A DNA stretch of 64,000 bases. Origin: Oscillospiraceae bacterium. GTDB lineage: Bacteria; Bacillota; Clostridia; Oscillospirales; Oscillospiraceae. Both the position numbers and the translations under genes were made by a program. The first letter of the stretch is position 1. Every line of letters starts with the position of its first letter. Under the pieces are notes generated by a model. That model had not been told where the DNA came from, did not search any database, and worked only from the letters and a program-made list of their open reading frames with translations. This document shows, one piece after another, positions 1 to 5,750 of this stretch. The stretch covers positions 76,173 through 140,172 of the forward strand of contig CAJTFN010000003.1 in assembly GCA_910575815.1 (NCBI GenBank), read 5' to 3'.

Positions 1-210
1 GCGGCCATCGGATATATGTGCATCTTTGCCTATGGGGCCGCCCTGGTGGTCTTTCAGCTGGGCGGGCTGTTCACCGGCGAGGCTGCCTTTGGCCCCGGCA
101 CCGTGGCCGCCCTGGCCCTGCTGGCGGGAGTCGTGTATTTGCTGGGCCGTAAAGGATACCGGCAGCCCAGGGAAGAGCGGCAGCAGACCGCCTCCGCCCT
201 CCGGGCCTGA
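1..210 (+). CDS. feoB: Ferrous iron transporter FeoB, C-terminal end (partial)
   Basis: The window opens inside an open frame that ends with TGA at 208-210. It encodes about 69 residues with two hydrophobic segments separated by a short glycine-containing turn, then a basic, glutamine-rich tail. The opening residues AAIGYMCIFAYGAALVVFQ resemble the last membrane segments of FeoB, the GTP-driven inner-membrane Fe(II) permease. The next gene is the small Cys-rich protein that commonly follows feoB in Firmicutes, which supports the call. The GTPase domain lies outside the window, so function here rests on family resemblance and context. Confidence 0.75.
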   Translation, partial: AAIGYMCIFAYGAALVVFQLGGLFTGEAAFGPGTVAALALLAGVVYLLGRKGYRQPREERQQTASALRA

Positions 211-236
211 GAAACTTGACAGAAGGAGCGGACACT

Positions 237-404
237 ATGTCGGAAGTATTTGGAACCCTGACGGTTCTGCTGGCGCTGGCCGCCGTGTCGGCCCTGGCCA
301 TTCGGTCCCTGTGGCGGGACCATAAACGAAAGGGTGGCTGTAACGGCGATTGCTGCTCCTGCGGCAGCTGCGGCGGATGCGCGGAGAAAGAGCGTTCCCT
401 GTAG
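237..404 (+). CDS. FeoB-associated Cys-rich membrane protein
   Basis: This is a 55-residue protein with one N-terminal membrane helix (about residues 5-24), a short basic stretch, and a cysteine cluster CNGDCCSCGSCGGC near the C-terminus. That architecture is typical of the small FeoB-associated proteins, which may act at the cytoplasmic mouth of the Fe(II) channel. The ATG at 237 is preferred over an upstream TTG at 216 because AGAAGGAG at 221-228 sits at the right distance from it. The gene lies 26 bases after feoB and is presumably co-transcribed. The cysteine cluster could bind iron or zinc; this is inferred, not shown. Confidence 0.8.
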   Translation: MSEVFGTLTVLLALAAVSALAIRSLWRDHKRKGGCNGDCCSCGSCGGCAEKERSL

Positions 405-495
405 GAAGCGCGCCTCGGAGGAGGCCGTCAGGCGGAGCTTGTGAGGCACTTCCCGGCCTGGGTTTTTGTAAGGCGGGAAAGGGAATCCCATGGGA

Positions 496-521
496 GGGCG
501 GACCTGAGGGTCCGCCCTTTT
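496..521 (+). terminator. Intrinsic terminator after the feo genes
   Basis: A perfect 9-bp stem (496-504 with 509-517) closes a 4-base loop and is followed by TTTT at 518-521. It ends the plus-strand feo transcription unit. Confidence 0.85.
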
Positions 522-542
522 GCGTGTGAAAATAAGGAAAGT

Positions 543-573
543 CCCTGGGGCGCAGACACCCCGGGGCCTTTTT
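543..573. terminator. Second hairpin between convergent genes
   Basis: An 8-bp stem with one G-U pair (543-550 with 559-566) is followed by CC and then TTTTT at 569-573. It backs up the feo terminator on the plus strand. It also lies just downstream of the minus-strand GNAT stop, where its T-tract is weaker, so bidirectional use is possible. Confidence 0.6.
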
Positions 574-579
574 GCCTTA

Positions 580-1071
580 TTACAAAGAGCGGCAGTAAAG
601 GACTTCCCAAAGGAGCTTCCCGCCAATTTCATCTTCCATTCTATCGCCGGAACAGGAGAATCCCGCCCTCTCATAGAACCTCCGGGCCCTCCGGTTTTCC
701 TCCAGCACCCAGAGAAGGACTTCCCGGAAGCCCTGCCCCGCCAAGGCCTCCACCGCCGCCTCCAGCAGCGCCTTTCCAAAGCCTCTGCCCATGTACTCCG
801 GCAGCAGATAGAGCGACACAATCTCCCCGAAGCCCGGGCAGCCCTCCCAGCGGGAGGGGCAGACGCTGGAGGTCCCCAACAGCCGCCCGCCCTCGGTTAT
901 AACCAGCGTGTCCCAGCCCGCCTGGTCCAGGACCCCGCACCACCCTCCCACAGGGATATGGTCCAGATAATCCTGGGGAACGATACCCCGATAGGCATGT
1001 TTCCAGCTCTCCTCATAAATCCGGCTGACCTCCAGGCGGCTGTCCGTTTTCCGCAGCGGTCGAATCTCCAT
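580..1071 (-). CDS. GNAT family N-acetyltransferase
   Basis: This 163-residue protein opens with MEIRPLRKTD and contains the acetyl-CoA binding loop of the GNAT fold as YMGRGFGKALLEAA (about residues 93-106). A typical C-terminal ENRRARRFYERAGF strand-helix follows (about 125-138). The family transfers acetyl groups from acetyl-CoA to amines; the substrate cannot be read from the sequence. The ATG at 1071 has AAAGGGGA upstream on the minus strand. The gene overlaps the GIY-YIG gene by 59 bases, which suggests co-transcription from the promoter at 1360-1388. Confidence 0.85.
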   Translation of the reverse strand: MEIRPLRKTDSRLEVSRIYEESWKHAYRGIVPQDYLDHIPVGGWCGVLDQAGWDTLVITEGGRLLGTSSVCPSRWEGCPGFGEIVSLYLLPEYMGRGFGKALLEAAVEALAGQGFREVLLWVLEENRRARRFYERAGFSCSGDRMEDEIGGKLLWEVLYCRSL

Positions 1072-1327
1072 GGTGCGATTCCCCTTTCCCCTCAACCAGC
1101 GCCAGCTTTTTGGCGCGGCCCAGGTGTTTGATGGCGGCCTCCCGCCGGAGGGCGGCGGATTTGTCCTCCGCCTCCTCCTGATAGACCAGCGCCACCGGTG
1201 GGCGGCTGCGGGTGTACTTGGCTCCTTTGCCGCTCCGATGGGCCTCCACCCGGCGGGGCAAGTCGTTGGTACAGCCGGTGTATAGGCTGCCGTCCCCGCA
1301 GCGGAGCATGTAGACGGTCCAGGCCAC
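1013..1327 (-). CDS. GIY-YIG nuclease family protein (UPF0213/YazA-like)
   Basis: The protein begins VAWTVYMLRCGDGSLYTGCT from a GTG at 1327 and has about 104 residues. The paired VYML and LYTGCT strands are the GIY-YIG signature, and the region NDLPRRVEAHRSGKGAKYTR is typical of the small YazA/YhbQ branch, whose cellular role is not settled. AAAGGGGGC lies a few bases before the GTG; an ATG at 1369 in the same frame lacks a good ribosome site. The last 20 or so residues lie in the overlap with the GNAT gene and extend past the conserved core. Confidence 0.8.
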   Translation of the reverse strand: MAWTVYMLRCGDGSLYTGCTNDLPRRVEAHRSGKGAKYTRSRPPVALVYQEEAEDKSAALRREAAIKHLGRAKKLALVEGKGESHHGDSTAAENGQPPGGQPDL

Positions 1328-1359
1328 GGCACCGCCCCCTTTCGTTGGACGTTTGCCAC

Positions 1360-1388
1360 AGTATAACACGGCGGTCCGTCGTAGTAAA
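1360..1388 (-). promoter_or_regulatory. Sigma-A-type promoter for the GIY-YIG/GNAT pair
   Basis: On the minus strand TTTACT (1383-1388) is followed after 17 bases by TATACT (1360-1365). It lies about 33 bases before the GTG start at 1327. Confidence 0.5.
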
Positions 1389-1528
1389 GGGCAGCATAGG
1401 GACTTCCCTGGTTTTCATAGGAATAGGGCAGAGGCCAGGCTTCCGCGCCGCCTCGGAATCCGGTACGCCGCTGGCCGCAAACGCGGCGGCCGGGGCTCGG
1501 CGTCCGGCGGCCCCGGTATGGAGGTCTT

Positions 1529-1732
1529 ATGTTGTCTGTCGCACTGCTGATGTTCGCAAACACGCTGTTGTTTTCCCTGCGGCTTTCCGGCAGCGGGTCC
1601 TTCCCCAAGCCGCTCACCGCCGCGGAGGAACGGGAATGGCTGGAGAAATATGCCCAAGGGGACCCGGAGGCCCGGCAGGTGCTTATTGAGCGGAATTTGA
1701 GGCTGGTGGCCCATATTATTAAGAAGGGATAA
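1529..1732 (+). CDS. sigK: Sigma-K N-terminal half, interrupted after 67 codons
   Basis: The 67 residues start with a hydrophobic stretch (MLSVALLMFANTLLF), the pro-sequence of pro-sigma-K, which is removed by SpoIVFB-type cleavage. The conserved block SGSGSFPKPLTAAEE and then LIERNLRLVAHIIKK, the start of sigma region 2, follow. The frame then runs into GG and TAA at 1730-1732, where normal sigma-K continues into the core-binding helix. GGAGG at 1520-1524 precedes the ATG. A serine recombinase follows directly, as in Clostridia and Bacillus in which a skin element splits sigK. No open frame in the window encodes the missing 3' half (regions 2.2 to 4). The gene may be rejoined by excision, inverted, or permanently broken. 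Confidence 0.8.
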   Translation: MLSVALLMFANTLLFSLRLSGSGSFPKPLTAAEEREWLEKYAQGDPEARQVLIERNLRLVAHIIKKG

Positions 1733-1777
1733 AGCAAACGGAATCATGTTTCATATATTTTTTCCAAAGAAGTCATA

Positions 1778-2323
1778 TTGAAATCCCTTCTGGAAAAAGG
1801 CATCATCACCGATGATGCCTTTTCGCGATATGATCAAATACTGTATGACCGTTACCACATTGACGCTTCCCTTGGAGTCCCTCGCCCTATCATCAAAGAA
1901 ATTTCGGAAATACCAGCCCCGGCTACACGTTCACAAGATAGCCCGTATCTTTCACTGACCTCACTTGCCAAAGAGAAAGACAGTTCCTCATCAGGCTATC
2001 TCATTCAATGTTGGCTGCGGGAAACTCGGACAATCGAATTTTTGCGTACATGGGAGTTGCAGAACAACCCCCATTTCAATGACACTGGGTATCATGATTT
2101 AATGGAAGATTTACGCATATCTCCCACCACCTTTACTGCAAAGAAATGGGTCGAAGCCACTGGCGCTGTCGGAATCCAATCGAAAGCCGGCAAAACCGGA
2201 GGCACCTATGCTCATCCAGAAATATTTTGCCATTTTAAAGCGTGGCTGTTTCCGGAATACCAGTATGCACTGATTCAAAATTATATGCAGTCCTCCACCA
2301 GCAGGGAGGGCACTCTGTCATGA
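1778..2323 (+). CDS. KilA-N domain protein with SHOCT-like N-terminus
   Basis: This protein of about 181 residues starts at a TTG (1778) with AAAGAAG upstream, and no better start is visible. Residues 1-25 (KSLLEKGIITDDAFSRYDQI) look like a SHOCT segment. Residues about 68-175 match the KilA-N DNA-binding domain, with GYLIQCWLRETRTIEFLRTW, the NPHFN block and GGTYAHPEIFCHFKAWL. KilA-N domains occur in phage and mobile-element proteins. The stop codon overlaps the recombinase start (ATGA at 2320-2323), so the two are probably translationally coupled. A DNA-binding partner of the recombinase, such as a directionality or regulatory factor, is my inference. The frame is the same as that of sigK upstream. 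Confidence 0.7.
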   Translation: MKSLLEKGIITDDAFSRYDQILYDRYHIDASLGVPRPIIKEISEIPAPATRSQDSPYLSLTSLAKEKDSSSSGYLIQCWLRETRTIEFLRTWELQNNPHFNDTGYHDLMEDLRISPTTFTAKKWVEATGAVGIQSKAGKTGGTYAHPEIFCHFKAWLFPEYQYALIQNYMQSSTSREGTLS

Positions 2324-3933
2324 AACGAGAAGTAATCGAACTGCCCGCTAAAGATCCGGTGGAAAAGCAAAACGGACATAGAAAGCTGCGGGTCGCTGCC
2401 TATTGCCGGGTCTCAACCAGTTTGGAGGCACAGCAAAATAGCTACGAGGCACAGAAGAAGTACTATACAAATAAAATCCTTTCTAATTCGGATTGGATCT
2501 TAGCAGGCATTTTTGCGGACAAAGGCGTCACAGGCACTTCGGTCGAAAAGCGCAATGGATTTCAGCGCATGATTCGCAAGTGTAAGCAAGGCAAAATCGA
2601 TTTGATTCTTACAAAGTCCATTTCTCGCTTTATGAGAAATACGTTGGATTGCCTGTATTACGTCCGCCTTCTTCAACGGTTGAATATTCCCATTATTTTC
2701 GAAACAGAGGGAATTGACACCTCCCAGATGATGAATGAACTGATCTTGACGTTGATGGGAGCAACCTCCCAAGCCGAGAGCGAAGCCATCAGCAGCCGGG
2801 TAAAATGGGGCGTTCGGGCATCGTTCAAAGAAGGAAATGTGAGATACAGCTATAAAAACTGGCTTGGATATCAAAAAGGTGAAGACGGTGAGCTGGAAAT
2901 CATACCGGAAGAGGCGGAAATCGTTCGGGAGATATATGCTACTTATTTGAGCGGATACAGTCTGCGCGACATCAAAACACTGCTGGAGAGCCGAAAGAAC
3001 CTTACTAAAGCGGGAAAAGAAAAGTGGAATATATCCACCATTGACAGCATTCTGCGGAATGAAAAATATACAGGAGACGCAATTCTGCAAAAAACTTATA
3101 CGACAGACCCTATATCCAAAAAGAGGTGTAAGAATGTTGGTGAGCTCCCCAAATATTTGGTAAAGCACTGCCATCCTGCTATCATATCTCATGAAATGTT
3201 CGATTTGGTGCAAAGGGAGTTGGAACGCCGCGGCGAGGCTGTCGGCGCGATTGAAAGTTCCTCTTCTGAACGGCCCAAAACATATTCCAGCAAGCACGCC
3301 TTGAGAGGAATTCTCATTTGTGGAGAATGCGGTACACCCTGCCGCCGCTGTGTGTGGCACATGCGCAATAGCGGTAAGATTCGTACCGTCTGGCGCTGCT
3401 GCAACCGGCTTGACCATGGCAAGAAATTTTGCAAGCACTCTCCAACATTAGACGAAGCGCCTTTGCAGCAAGCCCTGATAGCCGCAATCAACCACCAGCT
3501 CTATCGTCCGGAATATCTGCTCGCCCCATTCAACAGGACTTTACTTGAATCGTCCTCTGCCGACTCTATTCCGCCCGCAACGAGTTGGCCCGAACTATAT
3601 GCGAATCTTTTGGAATTTCAAAGAAGAATCGACTATTCATTTGTGGAATTGCTGATGCAATGCGTTGAGCAAAAAGATTGGGAAACTCATGAAGCTCAAT
3701 TCCGGGAACTGGTAAAGCAGCGTGCGGAGTACGATGAATATATTGGCGCATTTGATATGCAGCAATATGAAGAGGAGCGCCGGAAGAATACGTATCATTT
3801 GCCATTCCAACTGACGGAGTATAACGAGACGATTATCCGTCAAGTCTTGGATACCGTGAGGGTTTTGGATGCGCGGCGCTTATTCATCATATTCAAGGGC
3901 GGCGCTGAGGTGGAGCAGGAAATCGAATTATGA
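2320..3933 (+). CDS. Large serine recombinase (SpoIVCA/skin-type)
   Basis: The 537-residue protein has a resolvase domain with AAYCRVST, whose Ser (about residue 32) is the predicted nucleophile. A Recombinase domain (about 185-290), a zinc ribbon with CGECGTPCRRC and further cysteines (about 333-375), and a helical C-terminal region follow. This is the layout of large serine integrases that cut and join attachment sites without homologous recombination. The ATG at 2320 follows CAGGGAGGG and overlaps the KilA-N stop. An in-frame ATG at 2242 is rejected because it lies well inside the upstream gene. Its place next to interrupted sigK indicates a role in excision or integration at that gene. 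The length is normal and no lesion is visible. Confidence 0.92.
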   Translation: MKREVIELPAKDPVEKQNGHRKLRVAAYCRVSTSLEAQQNSYEAQKKYYTNKILSNSDWILAGIFADKGVTGTSVEKRNGFQRMIRKCKQGKIDLILTKSISRFMRNTLDCLYYVRLLQRLNIPIIFETEGIDTSQMMNELILTLMGATSQAESEAISSRVKWGVRASFKEGNVRYSYKNWLGYQKGEDGELEIIPEEAEIVREIYATYLSGYSLRDIKTLLESRKNLTKAGKEKWNISTIDSILRNEKYTGDAILQKTYTTDPISKKRCKNVGELPKYLVKHCHPAIISHEMFDLVQRELERRGEAVGAIESSSSERPKTYSSKHALRGILICGECGTPCRRCVWHMRNSGKIRTVWRCCNRLDHGKKFCKHSPTLDEAPLQQALIAAINHQLYRPEYLLAPFNRTLLESSSADSIPPATSWPELYANLLEFQRRIDYSFVELLMQCVEQKDWETHEAQFRELVKQRAEYDEYIGAFDMQQYEEERRKNTYHLPFQLTEYNETIIRQVLDTVRVLDARRLFIIFKGGAEVEQEIEL

Positions 3934-3943
3934 ATATAAGCGC

Positions 3944-3973
3944 AATGCTGGTCAGATTTTCTGGCCAGCATTT
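3944..3973 (+). terminator. Hairpin after the recombinase
   Basis: A 12-bp stem with one G-U pair (3944-3955 with 3961-3972) closes a 5-base loop and is followed by only a short T-tract. It starts ten bases after the recombinase stop, so a terminator is likely; a structural role at an element end cannot be excluded. Confidence 0.6.
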
Positions 3974-4004
3974 ACCTTGCCCAGTAATTATGCTCTCTTA
4001 ATCC

Positions 4005-4033
4005 TTGCATATTCGTACCGAATATACTATAAT
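4005..4033 (+). promoter_or_regulatory. Promoter with palindromic operator in its spacer
   Basis: TTGCAT (4005-4010) is followed after 17 bases by TATAAT (4028-4033), a near-consensus sigma-A promoter 18 bases before the gene at 4051. Overlapping the end of the -35 and filling most of the spacer is a perfect inverted repeat, ATATTCG-TAC-CGAATAT (4009-4025). A repressor bound there would block RNA polymerase, as in autoregulated toxin-antitoxin operons. Confidence 0.8.
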
Positions 4034-4050
4034 AGAAATGAGGTGAGGAA

Positions 4051-4590
4051 ATGGAACGGCGCATTGCCAAAATGAATATCAGCTTCGCCGGGGGAACCGC
4101 CTCCAGCGGCTCAAAGACCTGCAAGGTCACACTGCCCACATCATGGGTGGAGGCGATGGAGATTGATGAAAGTCATCGGGAATTGGAGCTGGTTTTTGAC
4201 GGAACCAGCATCACGCTGTCCCGCCGTCTTAGCGGCCCGGAATTTGCGGCACGGCAGCTGGCGACGGGCCATGAGGTCCGTGTCCTGCGGCTCTATGACG
4301 GAGATACGCTCTGCTCTACGGTCTACGCGGACTTCACCGGGCAGACATTGGCTGTGGAAAACCAGCCCGTTCCCCTGGTTAAAACCGCCTTTGGAAACAA
4401 CCCACTTCCTGCTTGGGAAGACTTCCAGCAGTTCCTTGAAGAACGCTGTATCCCCCGGCAGCGGGCCGGACTGCGGGAGTATTTAGAGGCGCTGGGATTA
4501 GACACTTACGACCCCTTAGCCATTATTGAGAAGACAGGCGGACGTATGGCAGAGGACCAACAGTGGTTGTCCATGGAGGTTCTGAAATGA
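4051..4590 (+). CDS. AbrB-like partner of the HipA-like kinase (possible antitoxin)
   Basis: This protein has 179 residues. The N-terminus, GTASSGSKTCKVTLPTSW (about 15-32), resembles the swapped-hairpin DNA-binding segment of AbrB/MazE-type proteins. The C-terminal part contains REYLEALGLDTYDPLAIIEK followed by a GRMAED motif. I do not recognise a named family for the whole chain. The start ATG has AGGTGAGGAA directly upstream. The stop overlaps the next start (ATGA at 4587-4590). The operator at 4009-4025 and the coupling to a HipA-like kinase suggest an autoregulating antitoxin; this is inference. Confidence 0.55.
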   Translation: MERRIAKMNISFAGGTASSGSKTCKVTLPTSWVEAMEIDESHRELELVFDGTSITLSRRLSGPEFAARQLATGHEVRVLRLYDGDTLCSTVYADFTGQTLAVENQPVPLVKTAFGNNPLPAWEDFQQFLEERCIPRQRAGLREYLEALGLDTYDPLAIIEKTGGRMAEDQQWLSMEVLK

Positions 4591-5405
4591 CGATTCGGCT
4601 GGTGACGGATGAAAAAATCGCGGAAACCTCCTCGAAAGGGAATCAGGAAAAGTGGTACGACCGAGCGCCAGACCGCTGGTACAAGCTGGACCAATTTGGC
4701 TATGAGGCATTGGCGGAAACCGCTGTTTCTGTGCTTCTGGAGCGTAGCAATCTTGAAACAGAAATGCCCTTTACCTTTGTCCGCTATCGGATGGAGCGGC
4801 TCCAGGTCCACGGGCGGGAGCGCACAGGCTGTTCCAGCAAAAACTTTCTGCGGCCCGGGCAGTCCTTCATCACCGTCAACCGTCTGCTGTCCAGCCTTTT
4901 GGGGAAGCCCCTGCGGGAAAAGCTGACGCGGCTTCCCAGCGACAAAAAGCGCATCGCTTATCTAGCGGAGGCGACGGCGGATATCACGAACCTGGAGCTG
5001 TTTCCCCAATACCTGACCCTGCTCTTTGAGATCGACGCCTTGTTCTGCAACGATGACCGGCATTTGAATAACATTGCGGTCCTTGAGCGGGACGGCAAAT
5101 ACGACTACTGCCCAATCTTCGACAACGGAGCGGGACTCCTCTCCAACACGCAACTCTCCCCCATGGACATCGCGCCACCAGCTCTAATCTCCGCTTTGCG
5201 GGCCAGGCCCTTCAACACCGCCTTCACCCGGCAGATGAACACAGCCCGCAGCCTGTACGGGCCACAGCTGGCGATACCGAAGATGACAGCAGATCAGGTC
5301 CAGGAGGTCCTGCGGCCGGCCCTGGACTATTATCCTCAGCGGGACCAAGGTATCATAGCGGACCGGGTTGAAGCGTGTATTCTCACAAGACAAAAAAAGC
5401 TGTAA
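4587..5405 (+). CDS. HipA-like serine/threonine kinase domain protein
   Basis: The 272-residue protein carries NDDRHLNNIAVL (about residues 153-164) and PIFDNGAGLL (about 176-185). These match the catalytic Asp-Arg-His-x-x-Asn loop and the metal-binding Asp of HipA/CtkA-type kinases. It lacks the HipA N-terminal subdomain, as stand-alone HipA-C proteins do. HipA kinases phosphorylate cellular targets such as aminoacyl-tRNA synthetases and cause growth arrest; the target here is unknown. The ATG at 4587 overlaps the upstream stop and has GGAGGT at 4575-4580; an ATG at 4563 is less likely. The pair forms a self-contained module inside the mobile zone. Confidence 0.7.
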   Translation: MTIRLVTDEKIAETSSKGNQEKWYDRAPDRWYKLDQFGYEALAETAVSVLLERSNLETEMPFTFVRYRMERLQVHGRERTGCSSKNFLRPGQSFITVNRLLSSLLGKPLREKLTRLPSDKKRIAYLAEATADITNLELFPQYLTLLFEIDALFCNDDRHLNNIAVLERDGKYDYCPIFDNGAGLLSNTQLSPMDIAPPALISALRARPFNTAFTRQMNTARSLYGPQLAIPKMTADQVQEVLRPALDYYPQRDQGIIADRVEACILTRQKKL

Positions 5406-5421
5406 AAATGGGGGAACGGAC

Positions 5422-5644
5422 ATGAACAAACGGCACAAGATACTTTTCGGGCTTCTGCTCCTGTCGCTGGTCCTGCTCTGTGGCTGCGGCGAGGATAGCG
5501 GTAAGCTGCCGGCCGGGACCGCGCCGGAAACGGAACCGACTGACGAGTCTCAGGAAACTCCCGCCCCGGAGGATTCATCCCCAGAGGGGGAAGCGAACCC
5601 ATTTATATCACCTTCGAGGAAACCGACCTGGAGGGAAATGTGAG
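5422..5644 (+). pseudogene. TlpA/thioredoxin-like lipoprotein, broken
   Basis: The start codon at 5422 follows a GGGGGAACGG site. The product has a lipoprotein signal peptide (KRHKILFGLLLLSLVLLCGC) with the lipobox cysteine near residue 20, followed by an acidic Pro/Thr-rich linker. Near 5600 the frame changes. The current frame reads into an unrelated tail ending at 5643, whereas another frame reads IYITFEETDLEGNV, the usual start of a TlpA/AhpC-like redox domain. The gene therefore seems to carry a frameshift, and it is then cut off at the group II intron boundary (5644/5645). The CxxC catalytic part is absent. Confidence 0.65.
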
Positions 5645-5701
5645 GTAGGCACCGCCGCGCCATACTGACTTTCGTCAGCGGTCTCGGCGGAGCCGCCTCC
5701 A

Positions 5702-5735
5702 GAACCGGACTCACACGTCTCCGCGTATCCGGCTC
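5702..5735 (-). ncRNA. Group II intron domain V
   Basis: On the minus strand these 34 bases fold into a 9-bp basal helix starting GAGCCGGAT, a two-base GA bulge, a 5-bp upper helix and a GAGA tetraloop. This is the canonical catalytic domain V of group II introns. Domain VI and the 3' splice end occupy 5645-5701. Confidence 0.9.
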
Positions 5736-5750
5736 CAAGCGCAATCACCA

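Larger units (their letters stand above)
1725..3973 (+). mobile_element. Skin-like recombinase cassette in sigK (left end)
   Basis: The cassette begins where sigK homology stops (near 1725) and carries a KilA-N protein and a large serine recombinase, closed by a hairpin at 3944-3973. Its DNA is visibly AT-richer than the flanking genes. The far end is not identifiable because no sigK 3' half is found, so the end coordinate given is only that of the recognisable recombination genes. The element may include the kinase pair and conjugative remnant up to about 10.4 kb, or more. Confidence 0.55.
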
